A DNA stretch of 44,060 nucleotides from Candidatus Desulfatibia profunda (GTDB taxonomy: Bacteria; Desulfobacterota; Desulfobacteria; Desulfobacterales; UBA11574). The position numbers and the translations under genes were made by a program. Position 1 is the stretch's first letter, and the number at the start of each line of letters is the position of its first letter. Below the pieces are notes generated by a model. That model had not been told where the DNA came from. It worked only from the letters and a program-made list of their open reading frames with translations, and did not search any database. Positions 20,790-28,225 of the stretch are shown one piece after another. Location of the stretch: the NCBI GenBank assembly GCA_014382665.1, contig JACNJH010000113.1:1-44060 (forward strand), given 5' to 3'.

Positions 20790-21135
20790 TAAAAACCTTT
20801 TTACCGAGTTTTTCAGCGTGCTTGATTGTGTGTTCAGTTCCGCCCTTCCGGTCAGGCGAAACAAAAGCATAAAGGATGTCGGAGTTTTCAGCGATCAGGC
20901 GGTTTCTGGCGTAAAAGGCTTTTGTAAACTCGTGCCGAGGAGATCCTTTGTGCGGCAAGGCAGGCAGAAATATCAGAACATCGAGCTCGGCGGATCGAGC
21001 GGCTTCCTCGGCCCAGGTATCAGGCCCAACACAGCCACCGGAAACAACAATATCATTTTGCGAAAACATTTTTACAAGATCATAAACCGCTTGCTTGTCG
21101 GTTCGTTTTCGAGATCCTATGATTCCAATTTTCAT
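20776..21135 (-). CDS. SLOG/DprA-like nucleotide-binding protein (moron), 119 aa
   Basis: YspA/DprA-type Rossmann motifs: IGIIGSRKRTD (3-13), VSGGCVGPDTWAEEAA (30-45), RNRLIAENSDILYAF (77-91) and GGTEHTI (98-104). SLOG domains bind nucleotides or nucleotide-like ligands. It is the only leftward gene in the late region and has its own promoter, so it looks like a moron. No SD is present; the predicted transcript starts at the ATG, so it is probably leaderless. Its role could be host metabolism or counter-defence; this is inference. Confidence 0.75.
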   Translation of the reverse strand: MKIGIIGSRKRTDKQAVYDLVKMFSQNDIVVSGGCVGPDTWAEEAARSAELDVLIFLPALPHKGSPRHEFTKAFYARNRLIAENSDILYAFVSPDRKGGTEHTIKHAEKLGKKVFIIQP

Positions 21136-21141
21136 AATTAA

Positions 21142-21170
21142 ATCAAAACATACTTTTAACTATTTGTCAA
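21142..21170 (-). promoter_or_regulatory. Leftward promoter of the SLOG gene
   Basis: TTGACA (21170-21165), 17-bp spacer and TTTGAT (21147-21142). The -10 ends 6 nt before ATG 21135, so the transcript should be leaderless. Confidence 0.6.
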
Positions 21171-21187
21171 GAAAAAAGTGAGGTTTT

Positions 21188-21643
21188 TTGATAAAAGATG
21201 TTGAATATCCGGTCGAAGTTATTGCCTTTATCTTCGGAGTAACAAGATCGAGAATCAGGCAATATGTAAAAGAGGGACTGCCGAAATCAACCAGAAACTC
21301 CTATCCTTTGGCCTTGTGTGTCCAATGGGTTATCGAGTTTTGGAAAAAAAGAGCAGTTGTAACCGACAATGCGATAAAGCAGCATAAAAAAAGACTATTA
21401 AAGGCTAATGCAGACAAGGTTGAACGCGAAAATAAAACGGCGACCAAAGAATTAATTCCCGCCGAACAAGTCAAGCGCGACGCTGAACGCGCAGCCCGGA
21501 TCGTTAAAGAGAAAGTCACTTCATGGCCTGGGCGTGTTGCTGCATTAGTAGCGGTGGAGCCAGACCCGTTTAAATGTGACCAGATTTTAAGGCAGGAGTG
21601 CAATCAACTTTTGGATGAAATTGCAAAGGAGGTATTGCGATAA
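21188..21643 (+). CDS. Terminase small subunit, Nu1-like, TTG start
   Basis: A 151-residue protein. The N-terminal winged HTH is VIAFIFGVTRSRIRQYVKEG; a long helix follows (HKKRLLKANADKVERENKTA) and ends in KELIPAEQVKRDAERAARIV, the typical Nu1/terminase small subunit signature. It recognises packaging sites and partners the large subunit, which starts one base after its stop. TTG 21188 has GAGG 4 nt upstream. Confidence 0.85.
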   Translation: MIKDVEYPVEVIAFIFGVTRSRIRQYVKEGLPKSTRNSYPLALCVQWVIEFWKKRAVVTDNAIKQHKKRLLKANADKVERENKTATKELIPAEQVKRDAERAARIVKEKVTSWPGRVAALVAVEPDPFKCDQILRQECNQLLDEIAKEVLR

Positions 21644-23539
21644 GTGTATCTTGAAACTTTCTCACAAACCGTAAAGCCCGACCCCTACATTCTGATGTCC
21701 GAATGGGCAGAGGAAAAGTTTCAACTGGCCGAATACTCAGCGGAACGTGGAAGTTATCGGCTAAACAGAACGCCGTTCATGCGGGAAATCCTTGAGGTTT
21801 TGTCGCCTCAGCACCCGGCGCAGGATATCGTTTTAATGAAACCTACCCAGCTAGCCGGCACGACAGGGAGCCTCATCATAATTTGTTTTGGGATTGATAC
21901 CGGCCTGGGCGACATGCTGATGATGATGCCAACTGATGCCATGGCGAAACGGTTCTCAAAGAAAAGGCTGGCAAAAACAATCGAGCTTATGCCCGATCTG
22001 AAAGGAAAGATCAGTCCGGCGAAAAGTAGGGATTCGGCAAATACGATTTTAGATAAAGTTTATTCCGGCGGATCAATTACGCTATCCGGATCAAATTCCG
22101 GTGCCTCTTATCGCTCTGACACTTACCGAGTTGTTATCGGTGACGATCTAGACGGTTTTGAAATGGATATCGGCGGCGAAGGCGATCCTGGGGAGCTTCT
22201 TGACGCTCGTACCGGTTCAATCGCAAATTCCAAAGTATATAAAAATTCGACTCCAACTTTGAAAGAAACAAGTCTAATCTATCGAGAGTATCAATCATCA
22301 AGCCAAGGCAAGTTTTATGTGCCGTGTCCTTATTGTGAAGAATTCCAATATTTTAAATGGGGCGGTCTTGATGCGAATTTTGGGATTAAGTTCACCCGGG
22401 ATGAGGACAGAGACATTACAGATGTTTGGTATCAGTGCGAATTTTGCCGGGCCCGGATCGATGAGTACAAAAAACCGTCCATGATCGAAAAGGGAAAGTA
22501 TGTTCACAAGTATCCGAACCGGAAAAAACGCGGATTTCAATACAACGCTCTTTACACGCCTATCGGTTGGAAAAATACCTGGACCCGGTTAGTTGAAAAA
22601 TTTCTGATAGCGAAGAAGGAATTGAAAACCGGGCAGCCTCAAAAAATGGTTACTTTTACCAACACGATGATGGCCGAACCGTGGGAGGGCCTGGGCGAAA
22701 GACCATCATGGGAAATGTTAGCGCAAAGAGTTGAACCGTATCATCCTCAAACTGTCCCAAGCCTTGGGCTAATTTTAACCTGCGCCGTTGATACCCACGA
22801 CACCCGGCTTGATGTTTTGGTTAAAGCATGGGGTAGGGATGAAGAAAGCTGGCTGATTTATTATACTAAACTTCATGGAGATCCAAACAGCCCAGAAGTT
22901 TGGACTGCGCTCGATATGATTATCAACGCTGGATATCAACACGTAGATGGTCATATATTACACATTTTGTCTATTTGTATTGATTCCGGTGGCCACAGAA
23001 CGCCGGCGGTTTATAATTATTGCCGGACTCGATTTCCGAAGGTGGTTGCGATTAAAGGGAGTACAAGGGATACCGCGCCCATAATTGGCATAAAGCCGTC
23101 AACGGTTGACGTAACCTTTGGAGGTCAAACAATCAAAGGGGGCTGCCAGCTTTGGACGGTGGGCGGATATCAGGCAAAGACAACGATTTATTCTCGGTTG
23201 AACCTAGCCGGCCGGGGCGGCGGTGTCTATCACTGGCCGGAGGGCACGCCAGATGATTATTTCAAGGAATTAACAGCAGAAAAGTTGAAATTACGATACG
23301 TCAAGGGCTACCCGGTTTACGAATGGACAATGGAGGCAGGCCGCGCGAACCATGCGTTTGACTTAGAGGTGTACGCCTATGCCGCAGCTATCCGGGCGGG
23401 GATGAACAGGCCCGGATTTTGGGATAGTATTGAGCGAGATTTCAAGAAAAAACAGGTAGAAAGACCGAAAAGTGAGGAAAAAACTGAGAAAAAGAACGGA
23501 TTTATACCTCAAGATGCGGGGAAGGGATGGTTTAGATGA
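21644..23539 (+). CDS. Terminase large subunit, GpA type, GTG start
   Basis: A 631-residue packaging motor. The ATPase part has an atypical Walker A KPTQLAGTT (66-74) as in GpA proteins and Walker B RVVIGDDLD (162-170). A zinc knuckle CPYC...CEFC lies near 230-270. The nuclease part starts near 380 with TCAVDTHDTRLDVLV. The C-terminus is basic. It cuts concatemeric DNA at cos-like sites and fills heads. It follows the Nu1-like gene directly (GTG start; GGAGG lies inside the previous gene). The lambda A-type terminase predicts cohesive-end packaging. Confidence 0.93.
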   Translation: MYLETFSQTVKPDPYILMSEWAEEKFQLAEYSAERGSYRLNRTPFMREILEVLSPQHPAQDIVLMKPTQLAGTTGSLIIICFGIDTGLGDMLMMMPTDAMAKRFSKKRLAKTIELMPDLKGKISPAKSRDSANTILDKVYSGGSITLSGSNSGASYRSDTYRVVIGDDLDGFEMDIGGEGDPGELLDARTGSIANSKVYKNSTPTLKETSLIYREYQSSSQGKFYVPCPYCEEFQYFKWGGLDANFGIKFTRDEDRDITDVWYQCEFCRARIDEYKKPSMIEKGKYVHKYPNRKKRGFQYNALYTPIGWKNTWTRLVEKFLIAKKELKTGQPQKMVTFTNTMMAEPWEGLGERPSWEMLAQRVEPYHPQTVPSLGLILTCAVDTHDTRLDVLVKAWGRDEESWLIYYTKLHGDPNSPEVWTALDMIINAGYQHVDGHILHILSICIDSGGHRTPAVYNYCRTRFPKVVAIKGSTRDTAPIIGIKPSTVDVTFGGQTIKGGCQLWTVGGYQAKTTIYSRLNLAGRGGGVYHWPEGTPDDYFKELTAEKLKLRYVKGYPVYEWTMEAGRANHAFDLEVYAYAAAIRAGMNRPGFWDSIERDFKKKQVERPKSEEKTEKKNGFIPQDAGKGWFR

Positions 23540-23793
23540 TAAGAGAGATTGCAGAAGCCAGGATTAAAAGCAAACTCGATAAATTGTTTCATGATCACGG
23601 CATGGTTGTCAGCGTTGTTTTTTATAACTCAGCAACGCGCATGTTTACCGATGCGATTATGGATGCCTATGAGCGAGGTAAAAAAGATTTAGTAAATGGC
23701 ATGGCGGGGCCTGGCAAGGCGAGGCATGGCTCGGCAAGGCGAGGCGGGGCAAGACAAGGCAAGGATAATTATAAAAAAAGAGCACAGAGTTAA
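23536..23793 (+). CDS. Small hypothetical protein with repeat-derived tail, 85 aa
   Basis: Overlaps the terminase stop as ATGA. Residues 1-55 are a helical domain (AEARIKSKLDKLFHDHGM; MFTDAIMDAYERGKKDLVN). The last 30 residues come from a GGCAAGGCGA-like DNA repeat and read as Gly/Ala/Arg-rich. The repeat tail is probably unstructured and length-variable between relatives. Function unknown. Confidence 0.55.
   Translation: MIREIAEARIKSKLDKLFHDHGMVVSVVFYNSATRMFTDAIMDAYERGKKDLVNGMAGPGKARHGSARRGGARQGKDNYKKRAQS
23698..23765. repeat. GGC-rich short tandem repeat
   Basis: Imperfect 5-bp and 10-bp units (GGCAAGGCGA, GGCATGGC, GGCGGGGC) repeat through about 68 bp with strong purine/G bias. Units of 5 bp would shift the frame when copy number changes. 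Confidence 0.65.
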
Positions 23794-24033
23794 TTGACCA
23801 AGACCAAAGAAATCATAATAATCAAAGGGCTTGATGATCTTGTCGAATGGCTACGGTCGATAGGGTTTACTGTTACCCGGCCTACATTAACAAAGTATAT
23901 CGAAAAGGGTTTGCCTCACTGGTACGAATTTGGAGCGTATCATTTTCATACTGAAAACGTGTTGAATTATTTTAAGGGCATGTGCATGCAAACGAGAAGA
24001 GGCGAAGTGCCAGACGAAAAAAACGAGGTTTAA
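23794..24033 (+). CDS. Small HTH protein, TTG start, 79 aa
   Basis: Residues 10-62 look like a short winged HTH (LDDLVEWLRSIGFTVTRPTL, TKYIEKGLPHWYEF), as in excisionase or terminase-associated DNA-binding proteins. No ATG is in frame; TTG 23794 follows the preceding stop, but the SD is weak. Position between terminase and the gpW-like gene suggests a packaging or head-assembly accessory. Confidence 0.5.
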   Translation: MTKTKEIIIIKGLDDLVEWLRSIGFTVTRPTLTKYIEKGLPHWYEFGAYHFHTENVLNYFKGMCMQTRRGEVPDEKNEV

Positions 24034-24059
24034 TTAATGAGCACTTGTCAAGTAAAATT

Positions 24060-24113
24060 TCGGTCAATCTGTATATTGTTTAGGTAAAGAATCGGTCAAT
24101 CTGTACCCTGTTT
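24060..24113. repeat. 22-bp direct repeat, 32-bp period
   Basis: TCGGTCAATCTGTA-N3-TGTTT occurs at 24060-24081 and 24092-24113 in a non-coding gap. Paired repeats of this type occur at ends of IS21-family elements and also as tandem operator sites. Confidence 0.55.
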
Positions 24114-24123
24114 GCATCATTTG

Positions 24124-24178
24124 AAAAAACCCGGCCTTATAATGGAAAAAACAAACCATTATTTAGCGGGGTTTTTTT
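24124..24178 (+). terminator. Terminator-like hairpin abutting the next start
   Basis: AAAAAACCC pairs with GGGGTTTTTTT around an inner perfect stem ATAATGG/CCATTAT (24139-24145 with 24156-24162). The T-run ends at 24178 and ATG 24179 follows directly, so termination and translation start would compete. Confidence 0.6.
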
Positions 24179-24478
24179 ATGTCAAAATGTAACGGACTAA
24201 AAGCAGACGGGTCACCTTGTAAAAGTATTCGTGCCCTTGAAAACGGTTTTTGCGCTGCCCACCAAGATCAATTCATTTCCGAACCAACCAAAGAAGTTTC
24301 TGTAATTCCCGAAATTCACACCACAACCTTAATGCCAGAAAACCGTATTTTGAATTACGGCAAGAATCCGCCTTGCCCGGAGTGCGGGGCACATCCAACC
24401 GTTTGTATGCTTAAAAATGTTGGCTACATGCTTCGCAGATGCCGCGCTTGCGGTCATAGATTTGAGGTTAAGAGATAA
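24179..24478 (+). CDS. Zinc-finger protein, 99 aa
   Basis: An N-terminal CNGLKADGSPC...GFCAAH unit (C4, C14, C26, H29) is a typical short phage zinc finger. A C-terminal zinc ribbon CPECGAHPTVC...RRCRACG lies at 66-92, similar to Ogr/Delta-type ribbons. Two zinc units joined by a linker suggest a nucleic-acid-binding, perhaps late transcription, role. It has no ordinary SD; the T-run of a terminator precedes the start. It overlaps the gpW-like gene by 1 nt. Confidence 0.65.
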   Translation: MSKCNGLKADGSPCKSIRALENGFCAAHQDQFISEPTKEVSVIPEIHTTTLMPENRILNYGKNPPCPECGAHPTVCMLKNVGYMLRRCRACGHRFEVKR

Positions 24479-24711
24479 TGGCTTTTTCAACATGGGCTGC
24501 ATTAAGAACTGCAATCAAGGACGCAATTGCTAACCATGTTGCCGGTACGCCTTGCACTGGGTCTTACTCAATCGGCAACCGTAGCATTTCCTATCGCTCT
24601 TTTGATGAACTTTGTCAACTTCTTGAGAGAACTTATACCCTTGAATCAATCGAGTCAAGGGGCGACCGGACACAGATGGTTTCATACGGTAGACACCGGA
24701 GGTTTAGTTAA
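24478..24711 (+). CDS. gpW-like head-tail joining protein, 77 aa
   Basis: Position between the large terminase and the portal, length and pattern (SISYRSFDELCQLLERTYTL...YGRHRRF) match the gpW family of lambda, which closes the head before tail joining. A helix, a short beta hairpin (GSYSIGNRSISY) and a second helix are predicted in order. 1-nt overlaps with genes on both sides. SD weak. Confidence 0.7.
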   Translation: MAFSTWAALRTAIKDAIANHVAGTPCTGSYSIGNRSISYRSFDELCQLLERTYTLESIESRGDRTQMVSYGRHRRFS

Positions 24712-26381
24712 TGAGCTGGTTTTACAAACAATATACAAAATTCTTTCCCGAAAGGGCGCTAAAAAGTTTTATTGCATCGAGACGGATTGCCAGACTTACA
24801 GAACTTCAAGAGAATCGGGATAATTTCATTGATGGCTTTCGAAGTTTTGAATCCGTTGCCAAGGGCCGGGGCCGGTTTGATTTAACATCCGATTCTCGCA
24901 ATATGGATGCCTCGATAGCTGACTCCGGCGAATCGCTTCGCAATCATGTTCGGCAGCTTGAGCAAAACAACGGCCATGTGTCCGGCCCTATCAGGCGGAT
25001 TGTAAATAACTATATCGGCCAGGGTATTAGATTTCAATCGGCGGTTATGGCAGATGCCTCTGGTAAGAAGGCTGGATTTCCGAAGATCAACGAGTCGATG
25101 GCCGACCTCGCGGTCTATTTTTTTGAAAAGCATTTTGCGGCCTGGAACAAACAGGCGGACGTTAGACTTTTGCAAAGCTTCTATGAACAACAAAAGACAA
25201 TCGGCGGGGCATTAGAGCGTGATGGTGAAAGTCTTGTAATCGGCAGGATCAGTAATCGGCGCGGTCGGATCATTCCGTATTGTTTGGAAGTTCTGGAAAT
25301 TGACCGCCTGCAAACCCCTCCAGGTGAAATCACGAATCCAAAGATCAGGCGCGGTATTGAGTATGACGATGAGGGAGTGCCAAAAACTTATTTTATTCTC
25401 AAGGCGCACCCGGGCGAGAGAATCACCTTTGCTGTAGATAATTGGGAGTTTGACGCGGTGCCCGCTTATTTTGACACACCCGGCGAAGGTAAACTCCAAA
25501 AAGTGTTCCATTTGTTTAACCCTTTTCGCAGGCCGGAACAGACAAGAGGTTTTTCAGAATTTGCACCTGGTTTAAAAGACCTTCACGATCTTGACCGCTA
25601 TATGGAGGCCGAAAAGCTAGCAGCACTTGAAGATGCTTGTATGACCGGGATTGTAAAGACCACAGATCCGACCGGATTCGCCAATAATTACACGGAAGCA
25701 AGCGGGGGCGAGGGTTATGAGCGCATCCACGAATTTGCACCCAATAAGGTTCATTATCTTAGAGCTAATGAAGATTTTAACGTTCATGGACCAACACGGC
25801 CCAATACCGCCTTCGCGGAGGTAATTAATCAGTGGTTAAGAGGTCCGGCCAACGCTTTAGACATACCGCCGGAAGTTTTTACTCAAAACTGGCAGGGTTT
25901 GAACTACAGTAATGCCCGCACAATCCTGCTGAATTTTTATATGTCCCTAAACGCGAGAATAGCCTACTTGCGCGATCATTTATGCATTCCGGTTTGGGAA
26001 AATGTCGGTACATGGCTGGTTATTAAGGGCCTGGTTCCGGCATTGGGTTTCGACAGGCGGCGCGATGACTACCTATCAAGCACCTGGATACCAGCGGTTT
26101 ATCGGAAATGGGTTGACCCAACCAAGGAGGCCCAGGGAAAGCAGATTGATATGGAAAATTTGATTGAAAACCTTGGTGATGTTTTGGCTGAACGCGGAAT
26201 TGATTTTGATACTCATATCGAAAAGAGGGCGCGGGAAGTTAAAAAAATCCAAGAAGTCGAGAAAAAGCACGGTGTGAAGTTAACAAAAACAGTCGAAAAA
26301 CCAGCAGAAGTTACACCGAACAAGGATGAAGTTGAGGTTGAAGATGAAAATGGAAAAAGGTCCTTTTTATCGGTCGTTTGA
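24711..26381 (+). CDS. Portal protein, lambda gpB type
   Basis: A 556-residue portal. Conserved portal features: SESLRNHVRQLEQNNGHVSG-like N-terminal signature (GESLRNHVRQLEQNNG), INYIGQGIRF-like strand, DGESLVIGRIS, LEVLEIDRLQTP, and a C-terminal clip/crown rich in charged helices (EKRAREVKKIQEVEKKHG). It forms the dodecameric vertex through which DNA enters. The last 38 bases overlap the protease gene. Preceding gpW-like and following protease are as in lambda W-B-C. Confidence 0.93.
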   Translation: MSWFYKQYTKFFPERALKSFIASRRIARLTELQENRDNFIDGFRSFESVAKGRGRFDLTSDSRNMDASIADSGESLRNHVRQLEQNNGHVSGPIRRIVNNYIGQGIRFQSAVMADASGKKAGFPKINESMADLAVYFFEKHFAAWNKQADVRLLQSFYEQQKTIGGALERDGESLVIGRISNRRGRIIPYCLEVLEIDRLQTPPGEITNPKIRRGIEYDDEGVPKTYFILKAHPGERITFAVDNWEFDAVPAYFDTPGEGKLQKVFHLFNPFRRPEQTRGFSEFAPGLKDLHDLDRYMEAEKLAALEDACMTGIVKTTDPTGFANNYTEASGGEGYERIHEFAPNKVHYLRANEDFNVHGPTRPNTAFAEVINQWLRGPANALDIPPEVFTQNWQGLNYSNARTILLNFYMSLNARIAYLRDHLCIPVWENVGTWLVIKGLVPALGFDRRRDDYLSSTWIPAVYRKWVDPTKEAQGKQIDMENLIENLGDVLAERGIDFDTHIEKRAREVKKIQEVEKKHGVKLTKTVEKPAEVTPNKDEVEVEDENGKRSFLSVV

Positions 26382-27318
26382 AATCGAAGTAAGATCCATC
26401 GATGAGAAAAAGAGAAGTGTTGATCTTTCTTTTTCGTCTGAAATCCCTGCTCTACCGAGGCCATGGTCCGAGATTCCAGAGATCCTGCTTCATGGTGAGG
26501 ATAATGTTGATTTATCCTATTTGAAAACGACAGGCAGCGTTTTACTGAACCACCAGCCGAGCGGTCCAGGGCAACCTGTTGTTATCGTCGGCAAGCCCAC
26601 GAATGTGAGGCTTGAAAATCGACGTGGGGTTGCGACGGTTGTTTTCGATACAGACGAAGAAAGCGACAAGACGTTTAAAAAAGTGATTTCTGGAAGTTTG
26701 CGCGGCGTTTCGGTCGGAGCGCAAATTGTCCGAATGGTGGAAGTTAAGGCCGGGGACACTCTTGAAGGTTTTGCCGGGCCTGCATATTTGGCTACAAAAT
26801 GGAGGCCAGTCGAGATTTCGTTGAGCCCTATCCCGATTGATTACAGCGTTGGAGTGAACAGATCCCTTTCAGATATGAAAACAATAACAGATACGGAGGA
26901 CAAAACCATGACAAAAGAAGAAGTTCAGGCAATTATTAACGAGTCCATCGGGAAGTTGAACATTCCCAAAGCCGAAGATATCGTAACGGCGGTACGGGCA
27001 ATGCTAACAGAGGATGCCAAGCCTAAAATGAAGATCGACACGGCGGTTTTTGTTGATTTGTTAGGCAGGGCCGGTGCCGTATCAATGGAATTAAAGGCCA
27101 AGGTTGCTGACATGGCCGTTGACGGAAAGACGGAGATCGAGATTTTAAGGGCCATTACCGAAGCGACATCTCCGCCGCCGGATACGACTGACAAAGGTGA
27201 TATTGGCGATGGTCTGAAAAAGAAACAAACTCAACGAGCGACTATCACGACATTTAAGGGCGTTGAGGACAAAGACTTTTTTGCCTCATTGAGTTCCCCT
27301 GGAATTTCATTGAGCTAA
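26344..27318 (+). CDS. Prohead protease with C-terminal scaffold region
   Basis: A 324-residue protein. Residues about 10-150 form an HK97-family (U35-like) prohead protease: catalytic histidine in VLLNHQPSG (H70) and serine in ISGSLRGVSVG (S116/S118). The C-terminal half is helical and scaffold-like (TKEEVQAIINESIGKLNIPK). ATG 26344 has GAGG 6 nt upstream; an earlier in-frame ATG does not. An internal start with its own SD at 26908 probably makes scaffold alone, as lambda C and Nu3 do. Confidence 0.82.
   Translation: MKMEKGPFYRSFEIEVRSIDEKKRSVDLSFSSEIPALPRPWSEIPEILLHGEDNVDLSYLKTTGSVLLNHQPSGPGQPVVIVGKPTNVRLENRRGVATVVFDTDEESDKTFKKVISGSLRGVSVGAQIVRMVEVKAGDTLEGFAGPAYLATKWRPVEISLSPIPIDYSVGVNRSLSDMKTITDTEDKTMTKEEVQAIINESIGKLNIPKAEDIVTAVRAMLTEDAKPKMKIDTAVFVDLLGRAGAVSMELKAKVADMAVDGKTEIEILRAITEATSPPPDTTDKGDIGDGLKKKQTQRATITTFKGVEDKDFFASLSSPGISLS
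26908..27318 (+). CDS. Internal scaffold protein (Nu3-like), 136 aa
   Basis: GGAGG at 26895-26899 lies 8 nt before an in-frame ATG (26908), at the boundary between the protease domain and the helical C-terminal region. The product would be a 136-residue helical scaffold containing MLTEDAKPKMKIDTAVFVDL. In lambda, scaffold Nu3 is made the same way inside gene C. Expression is inferred from the SD. Confidence 0.6.
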   Translation: MTKEEVQAIINESIGKLNIPKAEDIVTAVRAMLTEDAKPKMKIDTAVFVDLLGRAGAVSMELKAKVADMAVDGKTEIEILRAITEATSPPPDTTDKGDIGDGLKKKQTQRATITTFKGVEDKDFFASLSSPGISLS

Positions 27319-27353
27319 CAATCAAATAAAAACGATAAACGGAGGACAACAAG

Positions 27354-28193
27354 ATGGCAACAAACAAAGATCCTTTCGTGTACTCACGAAACAAAGACGG
27401 GAAACCGGTTATGTTCAAAGGGTTGGTTCAGGCCGGGAGTACCCAGGCGATTAAGCGCGGCGAACTTTGCACGTGGAACGAAACCACGGGTTATTTTATC
27501 CCGGTTAATGCCGTAGCCGACCATCGTTACTGGCTGGCGATTGCGGCTGAGGAGCAAAAGGCGAGCGGGCGCCACGAATTGACCGCAATTCGGTACATTG
27601 ATTTCTATGCCTTGCACCCAAACGATATCTTTGAGTTTGCGCTGGCGGCGGCCGCTGCGATTGCCTACGGCGATCCTTACACCCTGACCGCTTCCGATTC
27701 CCAAAAACTGACGGCGGCAGCCGGCGCCTTCGCGGTTGCGATTTCGGTTGGTGACGGTAACTATCCCCAGGAAGAAGATACCACGCTTAGGAATCAATCT
27801 TACGGCCTGTTTTCTTTTAACCCGGCGGTGACTTGGTGGGGGAATCGGATGTCTCAGGAAGTGCGGGGCGGACGGAAAGTGATTGCGGTAGCAGCTACCG
27901 AGACCCTGAAAGAAAGCGATATGTATAATTCGCTTATCCTGATTTCAGGTACGACAGTCGTAACACTTCCAGCAGTCAAGCCTGGTATGGATGCAGTTTT
28001 TATCAGTGCCGATGGTGCAGACCAGAGTATTGATCCGAATTCCGCCGATAAAATCAGGCTCGACGGCGCACTCTTAGATGATGGCGACAAAATTTCGCAA
28101 ACAACCATCGGATATTATTGCAATCTGATTACCGAAAATGCTGATGGCTTCTGCTGCATCGCTCCTGTCGGAACCTGGACAGACGGTTCTTAA
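27354..28193 (+). CDS. Capsid decoration-like protein, 279 aa
   Basis: Located between protease/scaffold and major capsid gene, as lambda D. Residues about 1-160 (QAIKRGELCTWNETTGYFIP; EFALAAAAAIAYGDPYTL) resemble decoration proteins that package a small beta-tulip. The C-terminal 120 residues add a beta-rich domain (TTVVTLPAVKPGMDAVFISA; NSADKIRLDGALLDDGDKI), similar to domains that decorate capsid surfaces. GGAGG lies before ATG 27354. Function is inferred from position and composition. Confidence 0.65.
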   Translation: MATNKDPFVYSRNKDGKPVMFKGLVQAGSTQAIKRGELCTWNETTGYFIPVNAVADHRYWLAIAAEEQKASGRHELTAIRYIDFYALHPNDIFEFALAAAAAIAYGDPYTLTASDSQKLTAAAGAFAVAISVGDGNYPQEEDTTLRNQSYGLFSFNPAVTWWGNRMSQEVRGGRKVIAVAATETLKESDMYNSLILISGTTVVTLPAVKPGMDAVFISADGADQSIDPNSADKIRLDGALLDDGDKISQTTIGYYCNLITENADGFCCIAPVGTWTDGS

Positions 28194-28225
28194 TTTTAAT
28201 TTAAACTATATGGAGGAAATAGAAA

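Noticed and set aside
20770-21141. 123-codon rightward frame antisense to the SLOG gene
   Set aside because: The leftward frame has clear SLOG motifs and its own promoter; the rightward frame has none.
27384-27797. 137-codon leftward frame over the decoration-like gene
   Set aside because: Shadow frame; the rightward gene has SD, position and domain support.
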